From Cryomorphaceae bacterium (GTDB taxonomy: Bacteria > Bacteroidota > Bacteroidia > Flavobacteriales > Crocinitomicaceae), in contig JAJTDX010000055.1 of NCBI GenBank assembly GCA_021298235.1, forward strand, positions 1 to 44,270: 44,270 nt of DNA, in the 5' to 3' direction. The first letter of the stretch is position 1. Every line of letters starts with the position of its first letter. The position numbers and the translations under genes were made by a program. The notes beneath the pieces were generated by a model that was not told where the DNA came from, ran no database searches, and saw nothing but the letters and a program-made list of their open reading frames with translations. Below, one piece after another: positions 6,821 to 15,055 of this stretch.

Positions 6821-9154
6821 ATGAAAAACACGCTACTCCTTTTTCTCATTTTGCCCCTTTTTTCCTTGGCACAATTAACCGGAAAGGTCACAGAAAGTGA
6901 CTCAAAAGAACCTGTCGTGGGTGCAAAGGTAATTGCATCGAACGGTGAAAAAGCCGTAACGGACATTGATGGGGTCTTCTCCATACAAACGGCTACCTAT
7001 CCAATCACTTTGATCACCTCAATGAGCGGATTTTTAAATGATACTACCATTGTAAAAGCTGCGGGCGAAGTATCCATTATTTTGGACGTACCCGTTAAAA
7101 CAATTTCGGCAGTAGTGGTATCGGCAGGTCGCAGACAACAACGCGTGGAAGATGTTCCTGTTTCGATGGAGATCATCAGACCGGCGCTCATTAATAATAA
7201 GGGAATTACGGACCTGGAGCAAGCCGTAGATCAAAGTCCGGGAGTATATACGATGGATGGGCAGGTGAGTATCCGAGGAGGATCTGGTTTTGCCTACGGT
7301 ACGGGAAGTCGCGTGCTCTTACTATGGAATGGAATGCCTTTATTGTCTGGTTACGCAGGAGACACCCAATGGAATGCAATACCCATGGAGCAAGCTTCTC
7401 AGATTGAGATCATGAAAGGCGCTTCCTCTGTTCTTTATGGTAGTGGAGCGTTGAATGGCGTGATTGCACTGTCAGAGAAAGAACCCGGGCTTGTTCCCGA
7501 AACGAAAGTGAAAATCCAAACAGGAATTTATGGCGATCCGAAAAGAGAAAGTTTACGGTGGTGGGGAGCAAACCCAATGAACCAGCAAGTGGAGGTCTAT
7601 CGCGGTCAAATGTTCAAACAGTCAGGATATACCATGTCAACAACTCTGTTCCGGAACGATGGCTATCGTCAGGGAGAAACAGAAGCACGCGGAAGAATCA
7701 GCGGGACAGTTTATTTCAGATTTAACAACGCCAGCCGCCTCAAAGCAGGTATTGGATACAACTACCAGATGCAGAAGACAGGAAATTTCTTGATCTGGCA
7801 AAGTGATACCCTTGGATATACTCCAAGTGGCGGAGCCGACACCAGCAATGCGGAATCTACACTTACCTATAATTTTGGACAGCGACTTTTCATTGATCCG
7901 TATGTGAAGTTTACAGACAAACAAAACAATAAGCATGCTCTGAAAACCCGAATTTATTTCGCAAATAATGAAAACCTTACCAACTCCAGCCAAAGCAATG
8001 GCGCAACTATTTACTTCACTGAATACCAGTTTCAGCGTAAATTCTCCGGTGGAACAACCCTGACCTCCGGTATCTCAAATATCTATAACTCAGTTTCATC
8101 AAGTTTATTCGGCGATCATCAGTCCAACAATGCCTCTGTTTATACCCAATTCGAGAAGAAAATAAATAAATTCGATATTACAGGTGGGGCAAGAATTGAG
8201 CACTTCGTTATGGATGGAAAATATGGCGATTCTGACTTTTATTACGGGAATGACACCAATACCTTGGCCAAATTACCAGTATACCCAATTCTTAGGATTG
8301 GTGCCCATTACGAGGTGATGAAATATACGCATCTTCGCGCGTCCTTCGGACAAGGAATCCGCTATCCATCAGTGGCGGAGCGATACACACAAACCAGTGT
8401 TGGCGCTCTAAATATTTTCCCTAATTCGGCCCTCAAACCTGAAGTTGGTTGGGCAGCAGAAATTGGGGTAAAGCAAGGGGTGAAAATCGGCGAATGGAAA
8501 GGGATGATCGATATCGCAGGATTCATCAATGAATACAGCAACATGATGGAATTTGCATTTGGTTTGTACAAGCCAGACTCCGTTGTTCTGACTTCTCAAA
8601 ACATAAAGAATTACATTGGCTTTCAAGCGCAAAACGCGGAGCGCGCAAGAATTTCAGGAATTGAGTTTTCATTCAACAGTACAGGAAGCATTGGTGGTGT
8701 GCAAATTGTTTCTCTGATCGGATACACCTATATGAATCCTATTACCTTGAATACGAACCCTACTTACCTCGCGTACATGTCTGATTCAACTAGCAACATG
8801 TTGAAATACCGTTTTAAGCACCTGGCGAAGGCTGATGTTGAGTTGACCTATAAAAAATTCAGTGTTGGGTTCTCGACACGCTACAATAGCAATATGGTTA
8901 ACATAGACAGGGTTTTCCAGGAAGATCTTGACCCTAGCACAAGCGAGATCTTCATCTTACCGGGACTCAAGCAATACCGTGAAACATATAATAAAGGTGC
9001 CTTGGTCTTTGATGCAAGAATTGCTCTCCCGGCATCTGAAAATTACCGTGTCAGCTTTATTGTTAACAACGTTTTCAATGCAGAATACACTTCCCGACCA
9101 GGGGATATTCAACCCCCACGTTCGTTCCTGATGCAAATACAAATGAAGTTTTAA
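6821..9154 (+). CDS. TonB-dependent outer-membrane receptor, copy 2 (full-length paralogue)
   Basis: 777 residues with the same architecture as copy 1: signal peptide (LFLILPLFSLAQ), carboxypeptidase-regulatory-like domain starting LTGKVTESDSKEPVVGAK, plug with VSIRGGSGFAYG and IEIMKGASSVLYGSGALNG, and a barrel ending in QIQMKF with a terminal Phe, as expected for Bam-dependent insertion. The extra loop absent from copy 1 is encoded at 8906-8989 (begins DRVFQEDLDP). No SusD, hemophore or other uptake partner is adjacent, so the ligand is unknown. The stop codon overlaps the kdsB start (TAATG at 9152-9156), implying coupled translation. A loose -7-like TATTTTAG lies at 6779-6786. Confidence 0.9.
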   Translation: MKNTLLLFLILPLFSLAQLTGKVTESDSKEPVVGAKVIASNGEKAVTDIDGVFSIQTATYPITLITSMSGFLNDTTIVKAAGEVSIILDVPVKTISAVVVSAGRRQQRVEDVPVSMEIIRPALINNKGITDLEQAVDQSPGVYTMDGQVSIRGGSGFAYGTGSRVLLLWNGMPLLSGYAGDTQWNAIPMEQASQIEIMKGASSVLYGSGALNGVIALSEKEPGLVPETKVKIQTGIYGDPKRESLRWWGANPMNQQVEVYRGQMFKQSGYTMSTTLFRNDGYRQGETEARGRISGTVYFRFNNASRLKAGIGYNYQMQKTGNFLIWQSDTLGYTPSGGADTSNAESTLTYNFGQRLFIDPYVKFTDKQNNKHALKTRIYFANNENLTNSSQSNGATIYFTEYQFQRKFSGGTTLTSGISNIYNSVSSSLFGDHQSNNASVYTQFEKKINKFDITGGARIEHFVMDGKYGDSDFYYGNDTNTLAKLPVYPILRIGAHYEVMKYTHLRASFGQGIRYPSVAERYTQTSVGALNIFPNSALKPEVGWAAEIGVKQGVKIGEWKGMIDIAGFINEYSNMMEFAFGLYKPDSVVLTSQNIKNYIGFQAQNAERARISGIEFSFNSTGSIGGVQIVSLIGYTYMNPITLNTNPTYLAYMSDSTSNMLKYRFKHLAKADVELTYKKFSVGFSTRYNSNMVNIDRVFQEDLDPSTSEIFILPGLKQYRETYNKGALVFDARIALPASENYRVSFIVNNVFNAEYTSRPGDIQPPRSFLMQIQMKF

Positions 9155-9879
9155 TGAACGTACTCGCGGTTATTCCATCGAGGTATGGGTCGAGTCGTTT
9201 TCCGGGAAAACCTCTCATCGATCTAAAGGGAAAAACCATGATTCAACGGGTGTATGAAGGGGTACAACGTTCGAGTCTCATTAACGAGGTGGTAGTGGCG
9301 ACTGATGATGAGCGAATTTTCAATGAAGTAATTCGTTTTGGCGGGAAGGCGTGTATGACCTCACCTCATCATCTGACAGGTACAGACCGGTGTGCAGAAG
9401 TTGCAGAGCAGCTTGCCGAATATGATGTTGTGATCAATGTGCAGGGAGACGAACCTTTAGTTCGGTTTGAACAACTTGAGCAATTACTTTCGGTATTCGG
9501 GGATCCAAATGTTCAAATTGCAACTCTTGCTACGAATAAAATTACCGTCGCTGAATTATCCAATCCGAATAGAATTAAAATCGTTTTGAATAAATTCCAC
9601 CAAGCGCTCTATTTCAGCCGAAGTTGCATCCCGTTTTCTCAAAGTGGTAATTTCAAAGAAACAGACTATTTAAGGCACATTGGATTGTATGCCTTTAGAC
9701 GAAAAACCTTACTTGAAATCGCCAAGCTCGAACCAACTTCACTTGAACAAACAGAATCACTTGAACAATTGAGGTGGCTGTTTCATGGCTACAAGATACA
9801 AGTGGTTAATACAACAATTGAAACGCCAAATATAGATGTGCCAGAAGACGTTCAACTTGTGTTGAATATTCTTGACTGA
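9154..9879 (+). CDS. kdsB: CMP-KDO synthetase (3-deoxy-manno-octulosonate cytidylyltransferase)
   Basis: 241 residues, full length. It activates KDO with CTP for lipopolysaccharide inner-core synthesis in the cytoplasm. Visible family motifs are IPSRYGSSRFPGKPL (7-21), the CTP/KDO-binding segment HLTGTDR (73-79), NVQGDEP (95-101) with metal-binding Asp, YFSRSCIPF, TESLEQLRWL and IDVPEDV near the end. The start is fixed by the one-base overlap with the receptor stop codon. Placement behind an outer-membrane receptor is unusual and suggests co-expression of LPS core synthesis with the receptor, though it may only reflect read-through. Confidence 0.95.
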   Translation: MNVLAVIPSRYGSSRFPGKPLIDLKGKTMIQRVYEGVQRSSLINEVVVATDDERIFNEVIRFGGKACMTSPHHLTGTDRCAEVAEQLAEYDVVINVQGDEPLVRFEQLEQLLSVFGDPNVQIATLATNKITVAELSNPNRIKIVLNKFHQALYFSRSCIPFSQSGNFKETDYLRHIGLYAFRRKTLLEIAKLEPTSLEQTESLEQLRWLFHGYKIQVVNTTIETPNIDVPEDVQLVLNILD

Positions 9880-9901
9880 ACCTCGCCACAATAGTTTCCT
9901 G

Positions 9902-9932
9902 TTGCATCACAAAATGATTTTTCTTACTTTCG
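9902..9932 (+). promoter_or_regulatory. Promoter for the HU-like/SPOR gene (TTG, N20, TACTTTCG)
   Basis: A TTG at 9902-9904 and TACTTTCG at 9925-9932 are separated by 20 bases, close to the Bacteroidota consensus. The -7 box ends 5 bases before the ATG at 9937, which predicts a leaderless transcript. Confidence 0.6.
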
Positions 9933-9936
9933 CCTT

Positions 9937-10917
9937 ATGGTTCAGGCTGAACAAATCATAAGTCAACTTTTACTCAGACACAGTTGTGTTATTGTTCCCG
10001 ATTTCGGTGGCTTTGTAGCTAAACGAACTGCGGCTGTTATAGATCACAGCAAGGGAATTATGCTTCCACCTAAAAAAGGGTTGCTCTTCAATAGACAGCT
10101 GATAAACAATGACGGGCTATTGATCTCCGAGCTAAGCACTAAAGAAAATATTTCTTTTGATGAAGCTTCACAAGCCGTGAAGTCCATGGTTAACCAGTGG
10201 AACAGTACACTTAACCGAGGCGCGCGAGTTACGATTGATAAGGTTGGACATTTGTTTTTTGATCAGGAGAAAAATTTGTGCTTTGAGCAAGACAGGTTTT
10301 TTAATTTGCTTCTCGAGTCATACGGTCTTGGAAAAGTTCATTTCGTTTCCAAGAAAGAAGATGCGCCAATTATCCAAATCAATCAAGGGACGAAAACCCG
10401 ATCTTTAGCCTGGAAATATGTTGCCGCTGCATGCCTACTGCCGGTAGCGTTTTACTCCTTTTGGATCCCTACTAAAACCAATGTATTAGAATCCGGCATG
10501 TTCTCTTTGAGAGACTTCAATCCTTTCAGCGAAACAGGCCCGGCAAAATATTCCAAGGAAGATCCTGTAAAAATTGAAAGCAACACGCCAGAAGATGTTG
10601 AAATAACGGATGAAACCTATGAATTCTTACCCGGCGTGACATTTCCAATAAAACAGGAAGCACAATCATTGAATGAAAGCAACACAGTCAACTCTAATCA
10701 AGATCAATTTATTGTGGGCTGTTTTGCCAGTGAGGAAAATGCCAATGCCATGATCCGTCGAATCCAATCCATTGGTTTGAACGCCTATATTTTTGACCAA
10801 TCCAATGGCCTAAATCGTGTCAGTGCTGGATCATGCACAACTGATGCCTCGTTCGAGGAGCTTAGAAGCAAATTGGCCTCCCACGGAATCAACGGCTGGA
10901 TTTACCGTAAGAACTAA
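9937..10917 (+). CDS. HU-CCDC81-like and SPOR domain transmembrane protein
   Basis: 326 residues. The N-terminal part (about 1-135) resembles the bacterial HU-CCDC81 domains, with VIVPDFGGFVAKRTAA and VGHLFF, a fold related to HU. A single membrane segment follows (about 153-171, WKYVAAACLLPVAFYSFW), then a low-complexity acidic stretch and a C-terminal SPOR domain (about 252-326, QFIVGCFASEENANAMI to GWIYRKN). SPOR domains bind peptidoglycan stripped of stem peptides at division sites. The topology puts the HU-like domain in the cytoplasm and SPOR in the periplasm. The architecture is widespread in Bacteroidota; a role in division or envelope-chromosome linkage is inference. The next gene begins 18 bases downstream, so the two are probably co-transcribed. 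Confidence 0.85.
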   Translation: MVQAEQIISQLLLRHSCVIVPDFGGFVAKRTAAVIDHSKGIMLPPKKGLLFNRQLINNDGLLISELSTKENISFDEASQAVKSMVNQWNSTLNRGARVTIDKVGHLFFDQEKNLCFEQDRFFNLLLESYGLGKVHFVSKKEDAPIIQINQGTKTRSLAWKYVAAACLLPVAFYSFWIPTKTNVLESGMFSLRDFNPFSETGPAKYSKEDPVKIESNTPEDVEITDETYEFLPGVTFPIKQEAQSLNESNTVNSNQDQFIVGCFASEENANAMIRRIQSIGLNAYIFDQSNGLNRVSAGSCTTDASFEELRSKLASHGINGWIYRKN

Positions 10918-10935
10918 AATTATCAAAATATATTT

Positions 10936-12153
10936 ATGAGAAGAATTCTGTTTGCCTTATGTATCGTGGGTTCTGCCATGCATACTTTTGCTCAAGCCTT
11001 TGGAAATACCGGAGCTATTAAAAATGCTGAAGGAAGTAACTATCAATTTACTAAAGTTGCGCACCTAGAAGCTACTCCTGTTCAAAGTCAGGGATATACA
11101 GGTACCTGTTGGAGCTTTTCAGCACTTTCTTTCTTTGAGTCAGAACTGATCAGAAAAGGAAACAAAAATCCGGATATTCTTTCGGAAATGTTTGTAGTAC
11201 GCAAAGCCTATGAAAGCAAAGCGCGAAAATACATCCGCATGGATGGAAAGATTAATTTCTCGGAGGGGGGCGCTTTCCATGATATCCCATATGTGATAAA
11301 AAATTATGGTATCGTACCGGAAGGCGTCTACAAAGGCCTCAATTACGGTTCAGATTCCCATGACCACAGTGAGCTTTTTTCTGTTCTTAACGGAGCCGTT
11401 CAGGGTGTTTTATCAAGCCTAACATCAAACGGAGAAGGCGTATCTACAGCATGGATGAACGCCGTTAATGGAATTCTTGATGCCTATTTAGGAAGTGACA
11501 TTAAAGAATTTGAATGGAATGGTAAAAAATACACCCCACAGTCGTATGCGAAGGCAATTGGCTTGAACATGGACGAATATGTTTCATTGACTTCTTTCAC
11601 AAATCATGGATTAAATCAGAAATGCATGCTCGAAATACCAGACAACTGGGCGTGGGGGGAAAGTTACAATGTTGCGCTACCCGATTTGTTCGATGCCTGT
11701 GAGTACGCCTTGAAAAATGGGTATACACTCGCCTGGGGTGCAGATGTTTCCGAAAAAGGATTCAGCTTTAGCAATGGGCTTGCTATTCTTCCGGAGGACC
11801 CAACTACAATTGAGGTTAACGGCCGAGATAACCGCAATTTTTCAGATGCAGGAGCTGATAAGCGCTCGAATGCTTTTCTTTCTCCACAGAAAGAAACCAA
11901 GGTAACTCCAGAAATGCGTCAAGAAGCATATGACAGTAAAATGACCACTGACGACCATGGAATGCACATTGTTGGACTCTATAAAGATCAAAACGGGACG
12001 CGCTATCTACTTGTGAAAAATTCTTGGGGCACAGGCAACTATCCCAAAGGGTTCTTGTATGTTTCCGAAAATTATTTCAACTACAAAACCATCAATATTT
12101 ACCTCCACAAAGATGGAGTTTCTCCTGCTCTCCGAAAAAAATTGAACATTTAA
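10936..12153 (+). CDS. Exported C1-family cysteine peptidase (aminopeptidase C / bleomycin hydrolase-like)
   Basis: 405 residues. A signal peptide (MRRILFALCIVGSAMHTFAQ) precedes a papain-like fold. Catalytic residues are readable: oxyanion Gln52 and Cys58 in QGYTGTCWSFSA, His344 in DDHGMHIVG, and Asn362 in LVKNSWG. The large insertion between Cys and His, and a short C-terminal tail after the Asn, match the bleomycin-hydrolase-like subfamily (Peptidase_C1_2), which trims peptides as an aminopeptidase. Classical members are cytoplasmic, so the clear signal peptide here points to a periplasmic or secreted peptide-scavenging role. No T9SS sorting domain is present, so the periplasm is most likely. 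It lies 18 bases behind the SPOR gene. Confidence 0.9.
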   Translation: MRRILFALCIVGSAMHTFAQAFGNTGAIKNAEGSNYQFTKVAHLEATPVQSQGYTGTCWSFSALSFFESELIRKGNKNPDILSEMFVVRKAYESKARKYIRMDGKINFSEGGAFHDIPYVIKNYGIVPEGVYKGLNYGSDSHDHSELFSVLNGAVQGVLSSLTSNGEGVSTAWMNAVNGILDAYLGSDIKEFEWNGKKYTPQSYAKAIGLNMDEYVSLTSFTNHGLNQKCMLEIPDNWAWGESYNVALPDLFDACEYALKNGYTLAWGADVSEKGFSFSNGLAILPEDPTTIEVNGRDNRNFSDAGADKRSNAFLSPQKETKVTPEMRQEAYDSKMTTDDHGMHIVGLYKDQNGTRYLLVKNSWGTGNYPKGFLYVSENYFNYKTINIYLHKDGVSPALRKKLNI

Positions 12154-12215
12154 AAAGATTTTTTTGGAAAACGTTCTTGATTGGCGTAACTTCTCGGTTC
12201 AAAACTACTACGCGT

Positions 12216-12509
12216 ATGGAACGTCTGACGCCCGCAGAGGAGCAGGTAATGCTTCGTTTATGGCAATTACAGAAAGCCTCGGTAAAAGAGATTCAGGAAT
12301 TGTACAAAGATCCCAAGCCCGCATACAACACTACTTCGACCATTGTGCGCATTCTTGAGCGTAAGAAATTCATAAAACATCGCGCCGTCGGAAGGGGATA
12401 TATTTATGCACCAAAGGTTACTCGGGAAAAATATCGGGAATATCTCTTAAAACATCTGATTACAAATTACTACGACAATAGTAAAGAAGGTCTGGTGTCC
12501 GATCTGTAA
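12216..12509 (+). CDS. Short BlaI/MecI-family winged-helix repressor
   Basis: 97 residues starting at the ATG that gives MERLTPAEEQVM, the usual family N-terminus. The frame is open further upstream, but that part overlaps the peptidase gene and has no family similarity. The winged-helix DNA-binding part is complete (EEQVMLRLWQL, PAYNTTSTIVRILERKKF, HRAVGRGYIYAPKVT). The protein stops after NYYDNSKEGLVSDL, where family members normally run about 25 residues further through the dimerisation helix. No BlaR1/MecR1 sensor protease is next to it, although the two usually travel together. It could still repress a target gene as an orphan regulator, or it may be a truncated copy. Confidence 0.8.
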   Translation: MERLTPAEEQVMLRLWQLQKASVKEIQELYKDPKPAYNTTSTIVRILERKKFIKHRAVGRGYIYAPKVTREKYREYLLKHLITNYYDNSKEGLVSDL

Positions 12510-12540
12510 GCCCAAAGACCCGAATAAACAATCCTTGTTT

Positions 12541-12548
12541 TATCTTTG
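12541..12548 (+). promoter_or_regulatory. Bacteroidota -7 box for the metallophosphoesterase gene
   Basis: TATCTTTG matches TAnnTTTG exactly and ends 11 bases before the ATG at 12559. No good -33 element is seen at the expected distance. Confidence 0.5.
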
Positions 12549-12558
12549 TTGAGAAGGT

Positions 12559-13803
12559 ATGATTCGGATTTTTGTTACACTAGGTATTTGGTTGCTGCTC
12601 GACCTTTATGCTTTTCACGGATTGCGCACACTGACAGCTCGTTGGAGCACTGCTACGGCACAGATCATCCACTGGACATATTGGGGCGTTGATCTGATTA
12701 TCCTATTCATTATTCTCTATTACAGTTTTAGCGGTAAGTTCAGCAATGGACCGGGGAGGCAAGTGGGCTGGGTGCTGGGTGCACTTATGATTTCACTTGT
12801 TCCAAAGCTCCTTGTCGTTTGTATTCTGGGCATTGAGGATATCTATCGGGGACTGAGCGCACTTTTTGCATTTTCACAAAAATTAATGGGTTATCATACG
12901 TCTGACACCTATCTCCCTGAACGAAGAAAAGTAGTGAGTCAATTGGCGTTTGGACTTGCTTCAATTCCTTTTTTTGGAATGCTTTATGGCGCCTTAAAAG
13001 GCAAATACGACTACCGGGTACATCGGGTGCGATTGAAATTCAAAGATCTTCCTGATGCGTTTGATGGATTCACCATCACTCAGCTATCTGACATACATTG
13101 TGGAAGTTTTGATGATCCGGATTCGGTAATGCGAGGGGTCGAGCTTGCCAACAAGCAAAAAAGCGAGCTTCTGGTTTTTACAGGTGACTTTGTCAATACG
13201 AAAGCAGATGAGTTAGAGGAATGGTTCAACCATTTTAAGATTTTGGAAGCCCCCATGGGTAAATTTTCCATTCTCGGTAATCACGACTATGGCGATTATA
13301 TCCCATGGCCATCACAGAAAGAAAAAGATGCTAATCTTGAAAAGCTCAAGCGGCTTCAAAAAGAGCTGGACTTCAGCCTGTTGTTAAATGAACACGTTCG
13401 TATAGAAAAAGATGGACAATCCATCGTACTTGCGGGGGTAGAAAACTGGGGGAAACGTGGATTTGTGAAGCACGGCGATCTTACGAAGGCTATTCGTGAA
13501 GTGAACAGCGATGATTTTACAATCTTGCTGTCTCATGACCCCTCTCATTGGGAAGCCGTCACATTAAAAGAGGAAAAACACATTCATCTTACTTTATCCG
13601 GACACACGCACGGGATGCAGTTTGGTGTGGAGATCCCCGGATTCAAATGGAGTCCATCAAAGTACCTCTATCCACAATGGGCTGGGTTATATTCACAAAA
13701 TGATCGTCACCTGTACGTTAACCGCGGTTTTGGATTCCTCGGATTCCCGGGAAGAGTTGGTATTTTACCTGAAATTACGGTGATTGAGCTTCAAAAAGCG
13801 TGA
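12559..13803 (+). CDS. Membrane-anchored calcineurin-like metallophosphoesterase
   Basis: 414 residues. Three or four N-terminal membrane segments (within about 1-150) carry a cytoplasm-facing phosphoesterase domain with the full metal-binding set: D178-x-H180 (LSDIHCG), GDFVN (209-213), GNHD (240-243), His326 (LLSHDP) and GHTHG (348-352). This matches the YkoQ/YaeI-type group, which also contains UDP-2,3-diacylglucosamine hydrolases (LpxG-like); a lipid or lipid A precursor substrate is plausible but not shown. It ends 16 bases from the convergent dxr stop. Confidence 0.9.
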   Translation: MIRIFVTLGIWLLLDLYAFHGLRTLTARWSTATAQIIHWTYWGVDLIILFIILYYSFSGKFSNGPGRQVGWVLGALMISLVPKLLVVCILGIEDIYRGLSALFAFSQKLMGYHTSDTYLPERRKVVSQLAFGLASIPFFGMLYGALKGKYDYRVHRVRLKFKDLPDAFDGFTITQLSDIHCGSFDDPDSVMRGVELANKQKSELLVFTGDFVNTKADELEEWFNHFKILEAPMGKFSILGNHDYGDYIPWPSQKEKDANLEKLKRLQKELDFSLLLNEHVRIEKDGQSIVLAGVENWGKRGFVKHGDLTKAIREVNSDDFTILLSHDPSHWEAVTLKEEKHIHLTLSGHTHGMQFGVEIPGFKWSPSKYLYPQWAGLYSQNDRHLYVNRGFGFLGFPGRVGILPEITVIELQKA

Positions 13804-13819
13804 TCGTTGGACTAGTTAC

Positions 13820-15010
13820 TCAGGAGTTGAAATCCTTCGAAGCCTTAACATTATTTTTAATCAGTTCAGATGCATATGCGCGTGCAGCACTATCCGCCCT
13901 CACAAAGTCTTCATACTCTGGTTTAGCAACGGATGCTACTCCTTGAAGAGTTTGTGCATTAATGTTGCCTATATCCAGAAAAGAGATCCTATCGTTCAGG
14001 AATGCTTCTACAGTCACTTCATTTGCAGCATTGAGAACACAAGCCGCCGTTCCCTCCATTTCCATGGCTTTGTAGGCAAGATCGAGGTTCTTAAAGACTT
14101 CCCTGTCAGGTTTTTCAAAGGTGAGTTGAGGATAATCCATGAAATTAAATCGTGGAAAATCTGTTTTGTAGCGATTGGGATAGGTCAGCGCAAACTGAAT
14201 TGGAAGCTTCATGTCTGGCAATCCCATTTGAGCTTTCATGCTGCCGTCTTCAAACTGAATCAGAGAATGAACAATGGATTGCGGGTGTACAATCACATCG
14301 ATCTGCTCAGGTTTCAAGTTGAACAGCCATTTCGCTTCGATTACCTCTAGTCCTTTGTTCATTAATGAAGCAGAATCAATCGTGATCTTCGCCCCCATGC
14401 TCCAATTCGGGTGTTTCAGGGCCTGCTCCTTCTTAACAGACATCAATTGTTCAAAAGTCCATCCACGAAAAGGACCGCCCGAGGCTGTAAGGTAAATTTT
14501 TTCGATCTTATTGTGAAACTCACCCACCAGACACTGAAAAATGGCAGAATGCTCTGAATCCACAGGATAGATATTAACCCCATTTTCCCGTGCGAGTCGC
14601 GTGACAAGTTCGCCGGCTACAACCAATGTTTCTTTATTCGCTAATGCAATGGTTTTCTTGGCTTCAATAGCCCGAATGGTGGGTTTGAGGCCGGCATATC
14701 CCACGAGAGCCGTCAAAACCGTGTGTACCTCATTGGATTCAACAACCTGACACAAGGATTCTTGTCCACAATACACATGAATGTCTTCTTTCCAAAGAGC
14801 ATCTTTAACCTTCTGTAGTTGGGTCTCATCTGTGATGACGACTGTATTCGGTTTATATTTCAGCGCCTGTTCAATCAGCAGATTGGCATTCTTGCCAGCG
14901 GTAATCACCTGAAGATCGAAATATTCCGGATACGATTCAATTACCTCCAACGCCTGTGTTCCAATAGACCCAGTGGATCCAAGAATGGCGATACCTTTTT
15001 TCTGCGACAT
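13820..15010 (-). CDS. dxr: 1-deoxy-D-xylulose 5-phosphate reductoisomerase
   Basis: 396 residues, full length. It catalyses the second step of the MEP isoprenoid pathway (DXP to MEP, with NADPH and a divalent metal). NADPH-binding GSTGSIG (11-17), LANKE (123-127), metal ligands in DSEH (151-154), the flexible-loop motif ASGGPFRGW, HPNWSMGAKITIDSA (200-214) and MNKGLEVIE are all present. The product feeds undecaprenyl phosphate and quinone synthesis. The ATG at 15010 is preceded by a TACATTTG box ending 5 bases away, so the mRNA is predicted to be leaderless. It is transcribed divergently from the DUF6495-like gene across only 45 bases. Confidence 0.97.
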   Translation of the reverse strand: MSQKKGIAILGSTGSIGTQALEVIESYPEYFDLQVITAGKNANLLIEQALKYKPNTVVITDETQLQKVKDALWKEDIHVYCGQESLCQVVESNEVHTVLTALVGYAGLKPTIRAIEAKKTIALANKETLVVAGELVTRLARENGVNIYPVDSEHSAIFQCLVGEFHNKIEKIYLTASGGPFRGWTFEQLMSVKKEQALKHPNWSMGAKITIDSASLMNKGLEVIEAKWLFNLKPEQIDVIVHPQSIVHSLIQFEDGSMKAQMGLPDMKLPIQFALTYPNRYKTDFPRFNFMDYPQLTFEKPDREVFKNLDLAYKAMEMEGTAACVLNAANEVTVEAFLNDRISFLDIGNINAQTLQGVASVAKPEYEDFVRADSAARAYASELIKNNVKASKDFNS

Positions 15011-15014
15011 CTGT

Positions 15015-15022
15015 CAAATGTA
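15015..15022 (-). promoter_or_regulatory. Bacteroidota -7 box abutting the dxr start
   Basis: On the minus strand TACATTTG (exact TAnnTTTG) ends at 15015, 5 bases before the dxr start at 15010. An overlapping second candidate, TAAATTCG, lies at 15023-15030. Confidence 0.6.
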
Positions 15023-15043
15023 CGAATTTAGCTCCGTTCAGAG

Positions 15044-15051
15044 TATCTTCG
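15044..15051 (+). promoter_or_regulatory. Bacteroidota -7 box abutting the DUF6495-like gene
   Basis: TATCTTCG ends 5 bases before the ATG at 15056, giving a predicted leaderless transcript. It is back to back with the dxr promoter in the same 45-base gap. Confidence 0.55.
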
Positions 15052-15055
15052 TAAA

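Noticed and set aside
4500..9154. SusC-type nutrient importer
   Set aside because: No SusD lipoprotein is adjacent and the receptors are about 750-780 residues, short for SusC.
12024..12215. Upstream extension of the BlaI reading frame
   Set aside because: It overlaps the end of the cysteine peptidase gene and shows no family similarity; the ATG at 12216 gives the standard BlaI N-terminus.
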